Shown one piece after another: positions 43,732 through 52,208 of a stretch of 64,000 nt of DNA. Source of the DNA: Alkalihalobacillus sp. CinArs1 (GTDB lineage: Bacteria > Bacillota > Bacilli > Bacillales > Guptibacillaceae); assembly GCF_947387515.1 (NCBI RefSeq), contig NZ_CANDOB010000001.1, forward strand, positions 1,178,001-1,242,000, given 5' to 3'. The position numbers and the translations under genes were made by a program. Under the pieces are notes generated by a model. It did not search any database. It worked only from the letters and a program-made list of their open reading frames with translations, and had not been told where the DNA came from. Numbering within the stretch: the first letter of the stretch is position 1; each line of letters begins with the position of its first letter.

Positions 43732-43833
43732 ATGGAAAGAAAAGAAGGCATTAAGCTAACTGGTATCATCGTTAATATTGCTATTATTTCTACCGCCTTA
43801 ATCGCATTAACTTCTGGATTTAAATTAGTTTAA
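43732..43833 (+). CDS. 33-residue single-span membrane peptide
   Basis: A 33-codon gene with a perfect AAAGGAGGTGA site. The product has a short charged head (MERKEGIKLTG) and a hydrophobic helix (IIVNIAIISTALIALTSG) with a four-residue tail. It lies between DUF5317 (13 bp gap) and the GGDEF/HD-GYP gene (66 bp gap). The consensus ribosome site makes it convincing despite its size. A role as a small regulator or stabiliser of a membrane neighbour is a guess. Confidence 0.72.
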   Translation: MERKEGIKLTGIIVNIAIISTALIALTSGFKLV

Positions 43834-43841
43834 TTGATGAA

Positions 43842-43862
43842 GAGGAGCACCCCGTGCTCCTC
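43842..43862 (+). other. Intra-operon hairpin without T-tract
   Basis: A 9-bp perfect stem GAGGAGCAC/GTGCTCCTC with a 3-nt loop between the 33-residue peptide gene and the GGDEF/HD-GYP gene. The lack of a T-tract argues against a simple terminator; it may adjust expression within the unit. Confidence 0.55.
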
Positions 43863-43899
43863 CAACTTCAAACTAAATTTAAATGAGAGTGGTGGAAAC

Positions 43900-45741
43900 A
43901 TGAAGGGCATATTTCAAAATAACAACTACCTAGTGAACGTATACCTTAGCGCGGTATCTGTTGCTGGAATCTTATTATACATCTCAAGCTACTCTATGAC
44001 GCCACTTAAATGGAGTCTGGCCTTCACGTTTATTACTGCGATTCTCCTCCTAAATCACTATACGATTTTGTTGCCTCCAAGCGGTAACTCCTTATCTATG
44101 GATTCAGCGATTTACCTGGCAATTCTGTTTGTATTTGGTTTAGATATGTCGCTAACAATCTTACTATTCACTTCTCTTATCTATGCTGTGTATCAAAAGC
44201 AAGTCGTTTGGTGGAAACACCTCTTTAACTTCTCGATCTACGTTATCATGATCGTCAGCACGTATCATTCTTTTTTATTAACCGGTGGAGAACTCAGTTC
44301 AATAACGGTTTTAAATATTTCTTCATACCTTGCGTCTTTTAGCGTTTACTTTCTCTTAAACGTATTATTTATCGGTCTATTTTTTCTTTTAACTCAAACT
44401 CAGAGCTTATTCATGGTGATTAAAGGAATGCTAAAAGAAACAATATCAAGCTATCTGATCACCCTCGTACTTTCATTGATACTTGTATTATTAATGAAGC
44501 AACAGGTGTTTCTGGGTATTTTTCTATTTACGCTCGTAGCGATCCTTTTATCTGTCTCATTTAAACAGTACTTTCAGCTTTACCAGGAAGTTTCAGAGAA
44601 GGCAGATATGGATCACTTAACGGAATTATATAACCATGGTTATTTTAAGAATTTATTAGAAAAAGAGATCGATAAAGCTAAACGATCAGGGGAGGCTCTT
44701 TCACTCGGCCTATTGGATTTAGATGATTTTAAGAAATACAATGATCTTCACGGTCACTTGCAGGGTGATCGTTTACTCAAGCATTTCGGTGCTGAAATGA
44801 AGAGGATGGCCAAGTCAGATTTCACTGTGGCAAGATATGGCGGCGAAGAATTCGCGGTGTTGATGCCTGGGCTATCTCAGCTAGAAGCTTATCGTTTTAT
44901 TAATCAGCTGAGAAAACAAGTCAACGATATCTACTTTGAAGGAGTCGAGGTTCTCCCTCATGGCTGCCTATCTTTCTCAGCAGGCGTGATCGAATACAGC
45001 CTTGAGCTCTATAATTCAACTGAAATGATTGAAAAAGCCGATCAGGCGATGTACTTTGCGAAAACAAAAGGAAAGAATAACGTGTCCCTCTACGATACTG
45101 AAAATCTTCCTGTGGACACGTTTCAATATCAACAGGAAATGGACCACCTTGAACAGCAGCTGCGTATCTTTTTATATAAAGACGTCTATACGTATCGTCA
45201 CAGTAGACGAGTTTATGAGTATGCCATTCAATTCAGCAACAAGTTAAACCTGAATATGGCAGACCGCAAAACGCTCATTATGGGAGCTCTTATACATGAT
45301 ATAGGAAAGTTAGAAATCCCGAGAGATGTGATCAATAAAAAAGGGAAGCTTACAAAAGAAGAATGGGAAATGGTTCAAAAGCACGTGATCTGGGGAAGAG
45401 AAATCGTTTCTACCGACCGAGAGCTTCACGACCTGCTGCCTCTTGTCGAACTGCATCATGAACGCTTCGATGGAAAGGGATATCCATATGGAATGAGCGG
45501 CTATGAGATTCCTAGACTCGTTCGTATGCTGACTGTAATCGACTCGTTCGATGCAATGACAACCGAACGACCTTATCAGGAAACGAAATCTTTCTCGGAA
45601 GCAATCGATGAATTAAAGAGTTGTTCAGGGTCTCAATTTGATCCACAGCTTGTTGAAGCTTTCATCGAAGTGATCGAAGAGTCTCCAACACTAGATACGG
45701 GTAAGATTGACCAGGAACAGCCTGTACAGGCAAACCCATAA
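43900..45741 (+). CDS. Membrane GGDEF/HD-GYP c-di-GMP enzyme
   Basis: A 613-residue membrane-bound signalling protein. An N-terminal module of about seven helices (residues 10-225) is followed by a GGDEF domain with an intact RYGGEEFAVLMPG (Gly314-Phe318) and then an HD-GYP domain with HDIGKLEIP (His466-Asp467) and HHERFDGKGYPYG. Both catalytic signatures look intact, so the protein could make and degrade cyclic-di-GMP. A product-inhibition RxxD site at the usual distance before GGEEF is not seen. HD-GYP domains are absent from B. subtilis 168 but common in other bacilli. The ATG at 43900 has GAGAGTGGTGG upstream; the longer frame would read through the hairpin before it. Confidence 0.92.
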   Translation: MKGIFQNNNYLVNVYLSAVSVAGILLYISSYSMTPLKWSLAFTFITAILLLNHYTILLPPSGNSLSMDSAIYLAILFVFGLDMSLTILLFTSLIYAVYQKQVVWWKHLFNFSIYVIMIVSTYHSFLLTGGELSSITVLNISSYLASFSVYFLLNVLFIGLFFLLTQTQSLFMVIKGMLKETISSYLITLVLSLILVLLMKQQVFLGIFLFTLVAILLSVSFKQYFQLYQEVSEKADMDHLTELYNHGYFKNLLEKEIDKAKRSGEALSLGLLDLDDFKKYNDLHGHLQGDRLLKHFGAEMKRMAKSDFTVARYGGEEFAVLMPGLSQLEAYRFINQLRKQVNDIYFEGVEVLPHGCLSFSAGVIEYSLELYNSTEMIEKADQAMYFAKTKGKNNVSLYDTENLPVDTFQYQQEMDHLEQQLRIFLYKDVYTYRHSRRVYEYAIQFSNKLNLNMADRKTLIMGALIHDIGKLEIPRDVINKKGKLTKEEWEMVQKHVIWGREIVSTDRELHDLLPLVELHHERFDGKGYPYGMSGYEIPRLVRMLTVIDSFDAMTTERPYQETKSFSEAIDELKSCSGSQFDPQLVEAFIEVIEESPTLDTGKIDQEQPVQANP

Positions 45742-45775
45742 AAAAAGCAGAGCATGAGCGCTCTGCTTTTTTTAT
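45742..45775. terminator. Bidirectional terminator
   Basis: A stem AGCAGAGC/GCTCTGCT with flanking A and T tracts separates the convergent GGDEF/HD-GYP and pcp genes. Confidence 0.92.
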
Positions 45776-45780
45776 ATTTT

Positions 45781-46395
45781 TTAAACTTTTGCTTCTGCTA
45801 TCGTATTGATCATGATTCGAATGGAATCTCGAATACTATTGAACGGAAACCCTGTATGAGCAGAATGGTGTAACGTCATTTCAAAAGTCGGTGGCACATG
45901 CACGAATCCTGCTGGCGTCTCGATGTTATTCTGTTCAAGAACATGGAGCACACTGTACATAACGTTATTACATAAGTAAGTCCCTGCCGTATTAGAAATC
46001 TCTGCAGGTATTCCATTTTGCAAGAGAGCATCCGTCATTCGTTTGATAGGCAACGTTGAAAAGTATGCGGCTGGGCCGCCTTCTACAATTGGTTCATCTT
46101 CAGGAGCGTTCCCTGTGTTGTCCTCAACACTATCGTTCACATTGATCGCAATTCGTTCAGGTGTAATCTTTGTACGATCTGCGGCTAAACCAAGCATGAT
46201 GATCGCACTTGGCTTACATTCTTCCACATACGTGAGCAATCTTTCAGAAGCCTGTTTAAAATCGACTGGCAATACACGCCCGATAATCTCAAATCCTCCG
46301 ACCATTTCTTCATCCATCTCACGAACAATTGATTCAGTAGGGTTATGTCGATGTTCAAGAAAAGGTTCAAACCCTGTTAATAATAACCTATCCAT
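45781..46395 (-). CDS. pcp: Pyroglutamyl-peptidase I
   Basis: A 204-residue cytoplasmic cysteine peptidase that removes N-terminal pyroglutamate from peptides. Family blocks are LLLTGFEPFLEHRHNPTESI at the N-terminus, ITPERIAINVNDS with the catalytic glutamate, NTAGTYLCNNVMY with the catalytic cysteine, and FVHVPPTFEM with the histidine. Length fits the family. The ATG at 46395 follows GAAAGGGGC; the start 11 codons upstream lies inside a repeat-like segment (46411-46430) and is not preferred. It is convergent with the c-di-GMP enzyme gene. Confidence 0.9.
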   Translation of the reverse strand: MDRLLLTGFEPFLEHRHNPTESIVREMDEEMVGGFEIIGRVLPVDFKQASERLLTYVEECKPSAIIMLGLAADRTKITPERIAINVNDSVEDNTGNAPEDEPIVEGGPAAYFSTLPIKRMTDALLQNGIPAEISNTAGTYLCNNVMYSVLHVLEQNNIETPAGFVHVPPTFEMTLHHSAHTGFPFNSIRDSIRIMINTIAEAKV

Positions 46396-46410
46396 TCTAT
46401 TCGCCCCTTT

Positions 46411-46430
46411 CATATTGGGGTCAGGCACTT
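46411..46430 (-). repeat. Degenerate REP-like element copy
   Basis: On the minus strand GTGCCTGACCCCAATATG resembles the start of the GGTGCCTGTCACCCC element found at 52786, 57142 and 58118. It lies between pcp and a broken small membrane gene. The match is short, so membership in the family is tentative. Confidence 0.4.
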
Positions 46431-46592
46431 ACCAGTCCCCCAATAAATAAAATTAAGAAAACAAGTGAAAGGCCTACAAGAAACGTAATTCCCAGCTTTC
46501 GTATAGCAGGCGGGAATCGTTCCGTCATCGGAACTCGAATAAGAAAGATTAAAATTGCTAAAGAAAGGATTAGTAGCAGAAAGTATCCCAAT
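46421..46592 (-). pseudogene. Small membrane-protein gene broken by a +1 frameshift
   Basis: A TTG with GGTGGTG eight bases upstream opens a hydrophobic reading frame (GYFLLLILS). At the A4 run near 46559 the sense frame is lost, and the neighbouring frame continues sensibly as LAILIFLIRVPMTERFPPAI, RKLG and a second hydrophobic segment ending in a TGA at 46421. Removing one base would give a two-helix protein of about 56 residues. This may be a true frameshift mutation, programmed slippage or a sequencing error. Confidence 0.4.
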
Positions 46593-46664
46593 ACTCTAAC
46601 ACCACCGTTTCATTCTTACTACTATACCTTCCTCTTCCCCATTACATTTAGTTTTAATCGGGTA

Positions 46665-46694
46665 TAAAAAAAGTCATGCAAACCTACGCATGAC
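46665..46694 (-). terminator. Terminator of galE
   Basis: A stem GTCATGC/GCATGAC followed on the minus strand by TTTTTTTA, about 20 bp after the galE stop. Confidence 0.85.
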
Positions 46695-46716
46695 CTTCGT
46701 ACTATTATGTCAAACT

Positions 46717-47718
46717 CTACAATGAAACGTGATTTTTCTTATACCCTTGAGGGTGGTGCTGGTGCCAATTCCATGCATGCTCAACAATTTGTTGAAGCTC
46801 TGGATATACAGGCTGCCATCCGAGTTGCTCGATCGCTTTTTGAGACGATGCGATCAATATAGCGGGATCACCTGCACGACGAGGCGCTTCTTCTGCTACT
46901 ATCGCTGTTTGGGTTACATTCCGGCATGTGTCGATCACTTCTTTTACAGTGAAGCCTTTTCCATTCCCTAGGTTAAAAATCGCACTCTCATCAGTTGTCT
47001 TCATTCGCTTCAACGCTAGGTAATGCGCTTGAGCAAGATCTAACACGTGAATGTAGTCTCTGACGCATGTGCCATCCTTTGTCGGATAGTCACTACCAAA
47101 GATTGAAACTTTCTCACGTTGTCCAAGAGCAGCTTGAAGAACGATCGGAATCAAGTGAGATTCAGGATCATGATCTTCTCCAATACGCCCTTCAGGATCA
47201 GCACCTGCTGCATTAAAATACCTAAGCGATGTAGATTTCAAACCATAAGCCTCATCACACCAGCGAAGCATGTTTTCAATGGCGAGTTTTGTTTCCCCAT
47301 ACGGATTCGTCGGAACCGTAGGATCACTCTCTTCGATCGGTGTTCTCTTAGGGTTTCCATAAGTTGCGGCAGTTGAAGAGAAAACGATGTACTTCACTTG
47401 ATGCAGAACGAGCTTAGAAACAAGAGCATGAGATCCAGTCACATTGTTACGGTAGTATTCTAATGGATTTGCTACGCTCTCCCCGACAAGTGAACTCGCA
47501 GCAAAGTGAATAACGGAATCAATGTCGTGATCATTGAAAATTTGATCTAAAACTTTTCCATCTGTTAAATCTGCTTGGTAAAAAGGAACGTCTGTAAAAG
47601 CTTCTGCATGCCCCTTCGATAAATTGTCGAGTACAACGACTTCTTCTCCTTGCTCTTTTAAATACATAACAGTATGACTACCTATGTATCCTGCTCCCCC
47701 GGTTACTAAAATTGCCAT
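46717..47718 (-). CDS. galE: UDP-glucose 4-epimerase
   Basis: A 333-residue short-chain dehydrogenase-type enzyme that interconverts UDP-glucose and UDP-galactose with bound NAD. It has VTGGAGYIGSHTVMYL at the N-terminus, the catalytic serine/threonine region FSSTAATYGNP, the Tyr-x-x-x-Lys pair in NPYGETKLAIE, and RYFNAAGADPEGRIGE. It is divergent from galU (316 bp between), which makes its UDP-glucose substrate, so the pair supplies sugars for the surface polymers. The ATG follows GGAGGGG. Confidence 0.95.
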   Translation of the reverse strand: MAILVTGGAGYIGSHTVMYLKEQGEEVVVLDNLSKGHAEAFTDVPFYQADLTDGKVLDQIFNDHDIDSVIHFAASSLVGESVANPLEYYRNNVTGSHALVSKLVLHQVKYIVFSSTAATYGNPKRTPIEESDPTVPTNPYGETKLAIENMLRWCDEAYGLKSTSLRYFNAAGADPEGRIGEDHDPESHLIPIVLQAALGQREKVSIFGSDYPTKDGTCVRDYIHVLDLAQAHYLALKRMKTTDESAIFNLGNGKGFTVKEVIDTCRNVTQTAIVAEEAPRRAGDPAILIASSQKAIEQLGWQPVYPELQQIVEHAWNWHQHHPQGYKKNHVSL

Positions 47719-48034
47719 TTTTTATCCCCTCCATCATCATAGTACCTGTTATCTCGCGTCGAATCTACACGTTATTTCCCGGAAAATAGTAAAAATTATT
47801 ATAAGGGCTCTTGAATCCAACAAATACTGACTATGAACTCTCTTAAATTACAAAACGAATAAAGGAACATAGGTAATGGCGTCGAAATTAGTTTTAGGCA
47901 AGATTTTATTAATTCGACTTTAGAAACTTCACCAAGAAAAAACAGGAAAATCCAACTAATTTATGTTAGTATGGAAAAGGAATTTATAGGGAAATAGAAA
48001 CATAAATTAACTAGATATTGGGAGGAATTCCAAC
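47719..48034. other. Divergent galE/galU intergenic region
   Basis: These 316 bp are AT-rich and contain no supported gene. They must hold the two divergent promoters. A TAGTAT -10-like box near 47969 is a candidate for galU, but no clear -35 accompanies it. Confidence 0.4.
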
Positions 48035-48925
48035 GTGAGAGTGAGAAAAGCGATCATACCTGCAGCTGGTCTTGGAACACGTTTTTTACCAGCTACCAAA
48101 GCACAACCTAAAGAAATGCTGCCAATCGTTGATAAACCTACAATTCAATATATTGTAGAAGAAGCTGTCGCGGCTGGTATTGAAGATATTATTATCGTTA
48201 GTGGCCGTGGAAAGCGTGCAATCGAGGATCATTTTGATAAGTCCTATGAACTTGAAGAAACGCTTACTAAGAAACAAAAAACAAAGATGCTGAATGAAGT
48301 TAAAGAAATCTCTAACCTTGCAAACATTCATTACATACGCCAAAAAGAACCTAAAGGGCTAGGTCATGCGATTAATTGTGCTAGCCGGTTTATCGGAAAC
48401 GAGCCATTTGCGGTTCTTCTTGGAGATGACATCGTGCGATCTGAGAAACCATGTATCGGGCAATTGATGGAAAGCTACAACAGATACCGAACGTCGATTG
48501 TTGGAGTTCAACAAGTTCCTAGTGAAGACGTTTCTAAATACGGTGTCATCGCACCAAAAGGAGAACAAATCGATAACGGCATCATTCCAATCCAATCTCT
48601 CGTTGAGAAGCCAGCATTAGAAGAAGCACCTTCTAATTATGCGATACTCGGCCGTTATATTCTCACACCTGAAATCTTCTCGATCCTCGATACACAGACA
48701 ACCGGTGCTGGTGGAGAAATCCAGTTAACCGATGCGATCAAACGATTGAACGAACAACAAGCCGTATTTGCTCATGAATTCGACGGCATGCGTTACGACG
48801 TTGGAGATAAATTCGGTTTTATCAAGGCAACGATCGACTTCGCTTTATATCGTCCTGAACTTCGAGAGGATGTTATGAACTACTTGAAACAAGTAGTCGA
48901 ACAAGAACTCGCTACAAAGAAATAA
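48035..48925 (+). CDS. galU: UTP-glucose-1-phosphate uridylyltransferase
   Basis: A 296-residue cytoplasmic nucleotidyltransferase that makes UDP-glucose from UTP and glucose-1-phosphate, also called GtaB in Bacillus. The nucleotide motif is [20 protein letters not shown] at the N-terminus, followed by AVLLGDDIV with the metal-binding aspartate, [20 protein letters not shown] and [13 protein letters not shown]. The GTG start is behind GGGAGGAATTCC. Its product feeds ugd, galE and wall glucosylation. Confidence 0.95.
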   Translation: MRVRKAIIPAAGLGTRFLPATKAQPKEMLPIVDKPTIQYIVEEAVAAGIEDIIIVSGRGKRAIEDHFDKSYELEETLTKKQKTKMLNEVKEISNLANIHYIRQKEPKGLGHAINCASRFIGNEPFAVLLGDDIVRSEKPCIGQLMESYNRYRTSIVGVQQVPSEDVSKYGVIAPKGEQIDNGIIPIQSLVEKPALEEAPSNYAILGRYILTPEIFSILDTQTTGAGGEIQLTDAIKRLNEQQAVFAHEFDGMRYDVGDKFGFIKATIDFALYRPELREDVMNYLKQVVEQELATKK

Positions 48926-48927
48926 TG

Positions 48928-48962
48928 AAATCCGCATTCCATTCTCGGAATGCGGATTTTTA
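48928..48962 (+). terminator. Terminator of galU
   Basis: A perfect 13-bp stem AAATCCGCATTCC/GGAATGCGGATTT with a 6-nt loop followed by TTT. Confidence 0.92.
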
Positions 48963-49004
48963 AAACTTCGATAAGATTTGCACGCTTTGCAGGAATATTG
49001 CTAA

Positions 49005-49041
49005 TTCATACGAAAGTATAGTATTTATATACTTTCGTATG
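49005..49041 (+). promoter_or_regulatory. Promoter embedded in a perfect 14-bp inverted repeat
   Basis: CATACGAAAGTATA (49007-49020) and TATACTTTCGTATG (49028-49041) are perfect inverted repeats around a 7-bp spacer. A -35 TTCATA (49005-49010) and a -10 TATACT (49028-49033) spaced by 17 bp fall on the two arms, so a dimer bound here would cover the promoter. This is a strong operator candidate for the LuxR-type gene 32 bp downstream. Confidence 0.75.
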
Positions 49042-49072
49042 CAAAATTATTCAACGGGGCGTGATGATACAT

Positions 49073-50974
49073 ATGCTGGAAGATTTACCGAACGTTCAAA
49101 AGGGTTTTAACCATTCTACATTCAGTCCGATTACGATTTCAAGAGAGAATGAAATCGACACTTTTCATAGATTATTAGTAGGAAAAAGCAGCGGAATCCT
49201 TTCGATACATGGTCACTCTGGGACAGGTAAGAGTGAATTACTTATGCACTTCCGTTTAAAAGCACGACGGAACGGAACACCTTTCTACCTCGTGAATGCC
49301 CAATACACAAGAGCTGACCCAACTTCATTTTTACACGCATTACTCGAGCAAATGGGGCCAGCTTCTCCTTCTGTTTCACCACTTGAGGCGATCTTCATGC
49401 ACATTCAACACCTTGAGAAAGAGGGAATTCGCACGGTTATCGCCATTGACTCATATGAACATTATGAAAAGCTAGATGAATGGTTTCGACAGTCCTTTCT
49501 CCCCTCCCTACCTTCATCGATCATTTTCATTTTTTGTGGAAGAAAACCACTTAATACTTATTGGAAATCTTCTATATGGCACCCTTTTATTAACTCGATC
49601 GAGCTTCGTTCGTTAACGTATGAGCAATTTCAACTTATGATCAAGACGTCAACAGATGGTTATTTACAGAAAATTTGGCACCACTCGAAAGGAAACCCTT
49701 TTGCCATCTCACACCTTGTCTATTCCTCTAATACAGCTCTTAAACTAGATGAAAAACTCGTACAAGAAACCTATCAGTATGTAGTGCGAGAATGGATGAG
49801 AGAAGTTACGGACGATAAGATGGTGCCTTATATAGAGGCAGCTGTATTTGGAATTCAGATTTACCAGGAAAAGATAGAAGCGATTCTTACAACCTCCTTA
49901 TCTAGAAGAGAGTTCGAGCGTCTCACCTCATATTCTTTTGTTAAAGAAACCGCGGATGGTTGGAAACTTCATCCTCTTTTCCAAAACGCTTTGAAAACAG
50001 ACCTAATGAAACGAAAACCAACTTATTATCATGAATTATGGAAAAACGCGCTGATGTATTGTCGGAAATTCATCGAACAAAACGACCACCTGATTAGAAT
50101 CAATGAGGTCAATGATTTTTTCTATCTTTTAAAAGATCGGATGATTCATTCTTCGCCGTTCAACAATGAAAATATTTCGATGTATTCTCTCACCTCAGCT
50201 CAACAAGAGGACTGGAGTGACATTCATTCTTTCCTTGATAAAGATAAAGAGCGCTTCTCGAAAGGTTCTTACATAACAAAGGAATCACTTGATGACATCG
50301 GATTACAACACATTAAACTTCTTAGAAATGAAAAAGGGGTCGTGCGAGGGATGACCGTTACGATTCCGATTCAATCAACTACGATAGATTTATTAAAAGA
50401 AAGCTTCGTCACTCGAAGCTACTTTTCAAAGTTGTCAAATACTGAAGAAAAACGAATCCGCCATGCTAGTGAGCCATGCGGTTGGGTTATCCGATACCTC
50501 GATGTGAAAGATAAAAGCCAAGAAGACGAGCTGTACGCATTGCTTTATCATCTCCTTCCGCTTGTATTGACCGAAGGAATACTCGTTGCTTCTACCCCTG
50601 TCGTCTACTTTCAGAACCTTCTCGAACAATTTAACTTTGAAGAAATTCCTGAAGCATCTCACGATGATTACGGAATGCACGCACGTTCGAAAACGTACGA
50701 GCTCGACTTAAAAAACAAGCGTTTATCTCAGTATCTTGATAATTTCGCACGCGCGATCGGCGTGTCATTCAATCAGACGCCGTTGGATCGCTATGGATTC
50801 ACTCCTCGTGAAAAAGAAGTAGCCAATCTCGTCATCGAAGGGAAATCAAATGCGAGAATTGCGAATGAACTATCTTTAACTGAAATCACGGTAAAAAAAC
50901 ACCTAACTCGAATTTATGCAAAGCTTCATGTAAAAAACCGAACAGAACTAACAAAACGAATATTAGGAGGCTAG
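49073..50974 (+). CDS. LuxR-type regulator with N-terminal ATPase domain
   Basis: A 633-residue regulator. An AAA/STAND-type ATPase occupies the N-terminal part, with Walker A GHSGTGKS at residues 47-54 and an acidic hhhhD strand in VIAIDSYEHYE. A long helical middle follows. The C-terminus (about 575-633) is a LuxR/GerE helix-turn-helix with FTPREKEVANLVIEGKSN and ITVKKHLTRIYAKL. Large regulators of this layout couple nucleotide-dependent sensing to transcription. The ATG at 49073 lies nine bases after GGGGCGTG; the earlier in-frame ATG is closer to that site. One base after its stop begins a phosphatase gene. Confidence 0.88.
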   Translation: MLEDLPNVQKGFNHSTFSPITISRENEIDTFHRLLVGKSSGILSIHGHSGTGKSELLMHFRLKARRNGTPFYLVNAQYTRADPTSFLHALLEQMGPASPSVSPLEAIFMHIQHLEKEGIRTVIAIDSYEHYEKLDEWFRQSFLPSLPSSIIFIFCGRKPLNTYWKSSIWHPFINSIELRSLTYEQFQLMIKTSTDGYLQKIWHHSKGNPFAISHLVYSSNTALKLDEKLVQETYQYVVREWMREVTDDKMVPYIEAAVFGIQIYQEKIEAILTTSLSRREFERLTSYSFVKETADGWKLHPLFQNALKTDLMKRKPTYYHELWKNALMYCRKFIEQNDHLIRINEVNDFFYLLKDRMIHSSPFNNENISMYSLTSAQQEDWSDIHSFLDKDKERFSKGSYITKESLDDIGLQHIKLLRNEKGVVRGMTVTIPIQSTTIDLLKESFVTRSYFSKLSNTEEKRIRHASEPCGWVIRYLDVKDKSQEDELYALLYHLLPLVLTEGILVASTPVVYFQNLLEQFNFEEIPEASHDDYGMHARSKTYELDLKNKRLSQYLDNFARAIGVSFNQTPLDRYGFTPREKEVANLVIEGKSNARIANELSLTEITVKKHLTRIYAKLHVKNRTELTKRILGG

Positions 50975-50975
50975 T

Positions 50976-51557
50976 ATGGAGCGCACAACAATCTATTTAG
51001 TGCGTCATGCACATTCTACCTACACGCCAGATGAGTATGGTCGTGGACTTTCACAAAAAGGGACTGCTGACGCGAATAAAGTAACGGAATTAATGACGGA
51101 ACATCAAGTGGACGTGGTGCTTTCGAGCCCTTATCGTCGTGCGATTGCTACTGTTGAAGGAATCGCAAAAGAGATCGGTCAAGATGTGATCGTAGTTGAG
51201 AATCTAAAAGAGCGCCTTTTAGCTGGAAACCCTGTAGAGGACTTTAATGCAGCGATCAATGCGGTTTGGAGCGACGAAACATTCTCATTCGTTGGAGGAG
51301 AGTCGAATGTGGATGCCCGTCGAAGAGGAGTACAAGAATTAAAGAGAATTCTTCGTACGTATGAAGGTAAGAACGTGGTAATCGGTACTCACGGAAATAT
51401 TATGGTGTTACTCATGAGTTATTTTGACGATCGTTATGATGTAACGTTCTGGAAGAGTCTTGATATGCCTGATATTTACAAACTATCATTTCACGCGGAA
51501 GACCTTGATCATGTAGAAAGAATATGGAGTGCACCACAAAAACAAACAACCTCATAA
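50976..51557 (+). CDS. Histidine phosphatase family protein
   Basis: A 193-residue cytoplasmic phosphatase or mutase-like protein with the histidine-acid signature YLVRHAHSTYTPDEYGRGLS. It also has VDVVLSSPYRRAIATVEG, an acid residue in ENLKERLLAG, and the second histidine in VVIGTHGNIMVLLM. The ligand may be a phosphosugar or phosphoglycerate; it cannot be specified. It starts one base after the LuxR-type gene behind GGAGG, so the two are cotranscribed. Phosphatase activity on a metabolite sensed by the regulator would make a coherent pair, as a hypothesis. Confidence 0.88.
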   Translation: MERTTIYLVRHAHSTYTPDEYGRGLSQKGTADANKVTELMTEHQVDVVLSSPYRRAIATVEGIAKEIGQDVIVVENLKERLLAGNPVEDFNAAINAVWSDETFSFVGGESNVDARRRGVQELKRILRTYEGKNVVIGTHGNIMVLLMSYFDDRYDVTFWKSLDMPDIYKLSFHAEDLDHVERIWSAPQKQTTS

Positions 51558-51565
51558 TCGACACC

Positions 51566-51612
51566 AAACCCCCGTTTTGAAAGAGAGCATACTCTTTTAA
51601 AACGGGGGTTTC
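51566..51612. terminator. Bidirectional terminator
   Basis: A long stem (AAACCCCCGTTTTGAAAGAG against CTCTTTTAAAACGGGGGTTT, nearly perfect) with A/T-rich flanks separates the phosphatase and acetyltransferase genes. Confidence 0.93.
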
Positions 51613-51632
51613 GATGTTAAACAAACGTTTGA

Positions 51633-52175
51633 TTAAGGCTGCTCCCATTCGCTTCTGAGTAAGCCCATAATGACGGTATCATAGTACTTTCCATCAACGT
51701 ACTCATTTTGGCGTAATCGCCCTTCTACCTTGAATCCGCACTTTTCATATGCTCTGATCGCACGAGCGTTTCCACTCCATGTGTCTAGCTGAATGCGCTG
51801 CATGTTTAATTGTTGAAATAAATAACGAATCATTACCTTAATCGCATCACTTCCGTACCCTTTCCCCCAATAGGCTTTATCGCCAATCGTAATGCCCATC
51901 ACGGCGGACCTCGTAATGATGTTCACATCACGGTAATCTGCAATCCCTATTATTCTACCTTCCAAATCGAGAATAGAAAATACACCATTCTCCGCTCGAT
52001 CCATTTTGACGATCGTTTCATACGTACTTTCTACTTGTTCACGAGATACGTGTGTTAAAAGAGGAGAATTGCCAACAGCGAAGAGACTCACCTCATCATC
52101 GTTTCTCCACTGATAGACATCTTCCATATCTTCAAGCGCAACAGCGCGTAGTTGAGTTAAGCTTCCATTCATCAT
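51633..52175 (-). CDS. GNAT acetyltransferase (RimJ/RimL type)
   Basis: A 180-residue acetyltransferase of the RimJ/RimL group that transfers acetyl from acetyl-CoA to an amine. Characteristic parts are LRAVALEDMEDVYQWRNDDE at the N-terminus, the acetyl-CoA loop IGDKAYWGKGYGSDAIKVM, and LDTWSGNARAIRAYEKCGFK. Members modify ribosomal proteins, spermidine, sugars or antibiotics; the substrate is unknown here. The start is ATG behind AAAGGATGAAGGA. It lies 33 bp after the lipoprotein gene on the same strand. Confidence 0.88.
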   Translation of the reverse strand: MMNGSLTQLRAVALEDMEDVYQWRNDDEVSLFAVGNSPLLTHVSREQVESTYETIVKMDRAENGVFSILDLEGRIIGIADYRDVNIITRSAVMGITIGDKAYWGKGYGSDAIKVMIRYLFQQLNMQRIQLDTWSGNARAIRAYEKCGFKVEGRLRQNEYVDGKYYDTVIMGLLRSEWEQP

Positions 52176-52208
52176 TCCTTCATCCTTTTCTCTAAAAAAA
52201 GAGGCACT

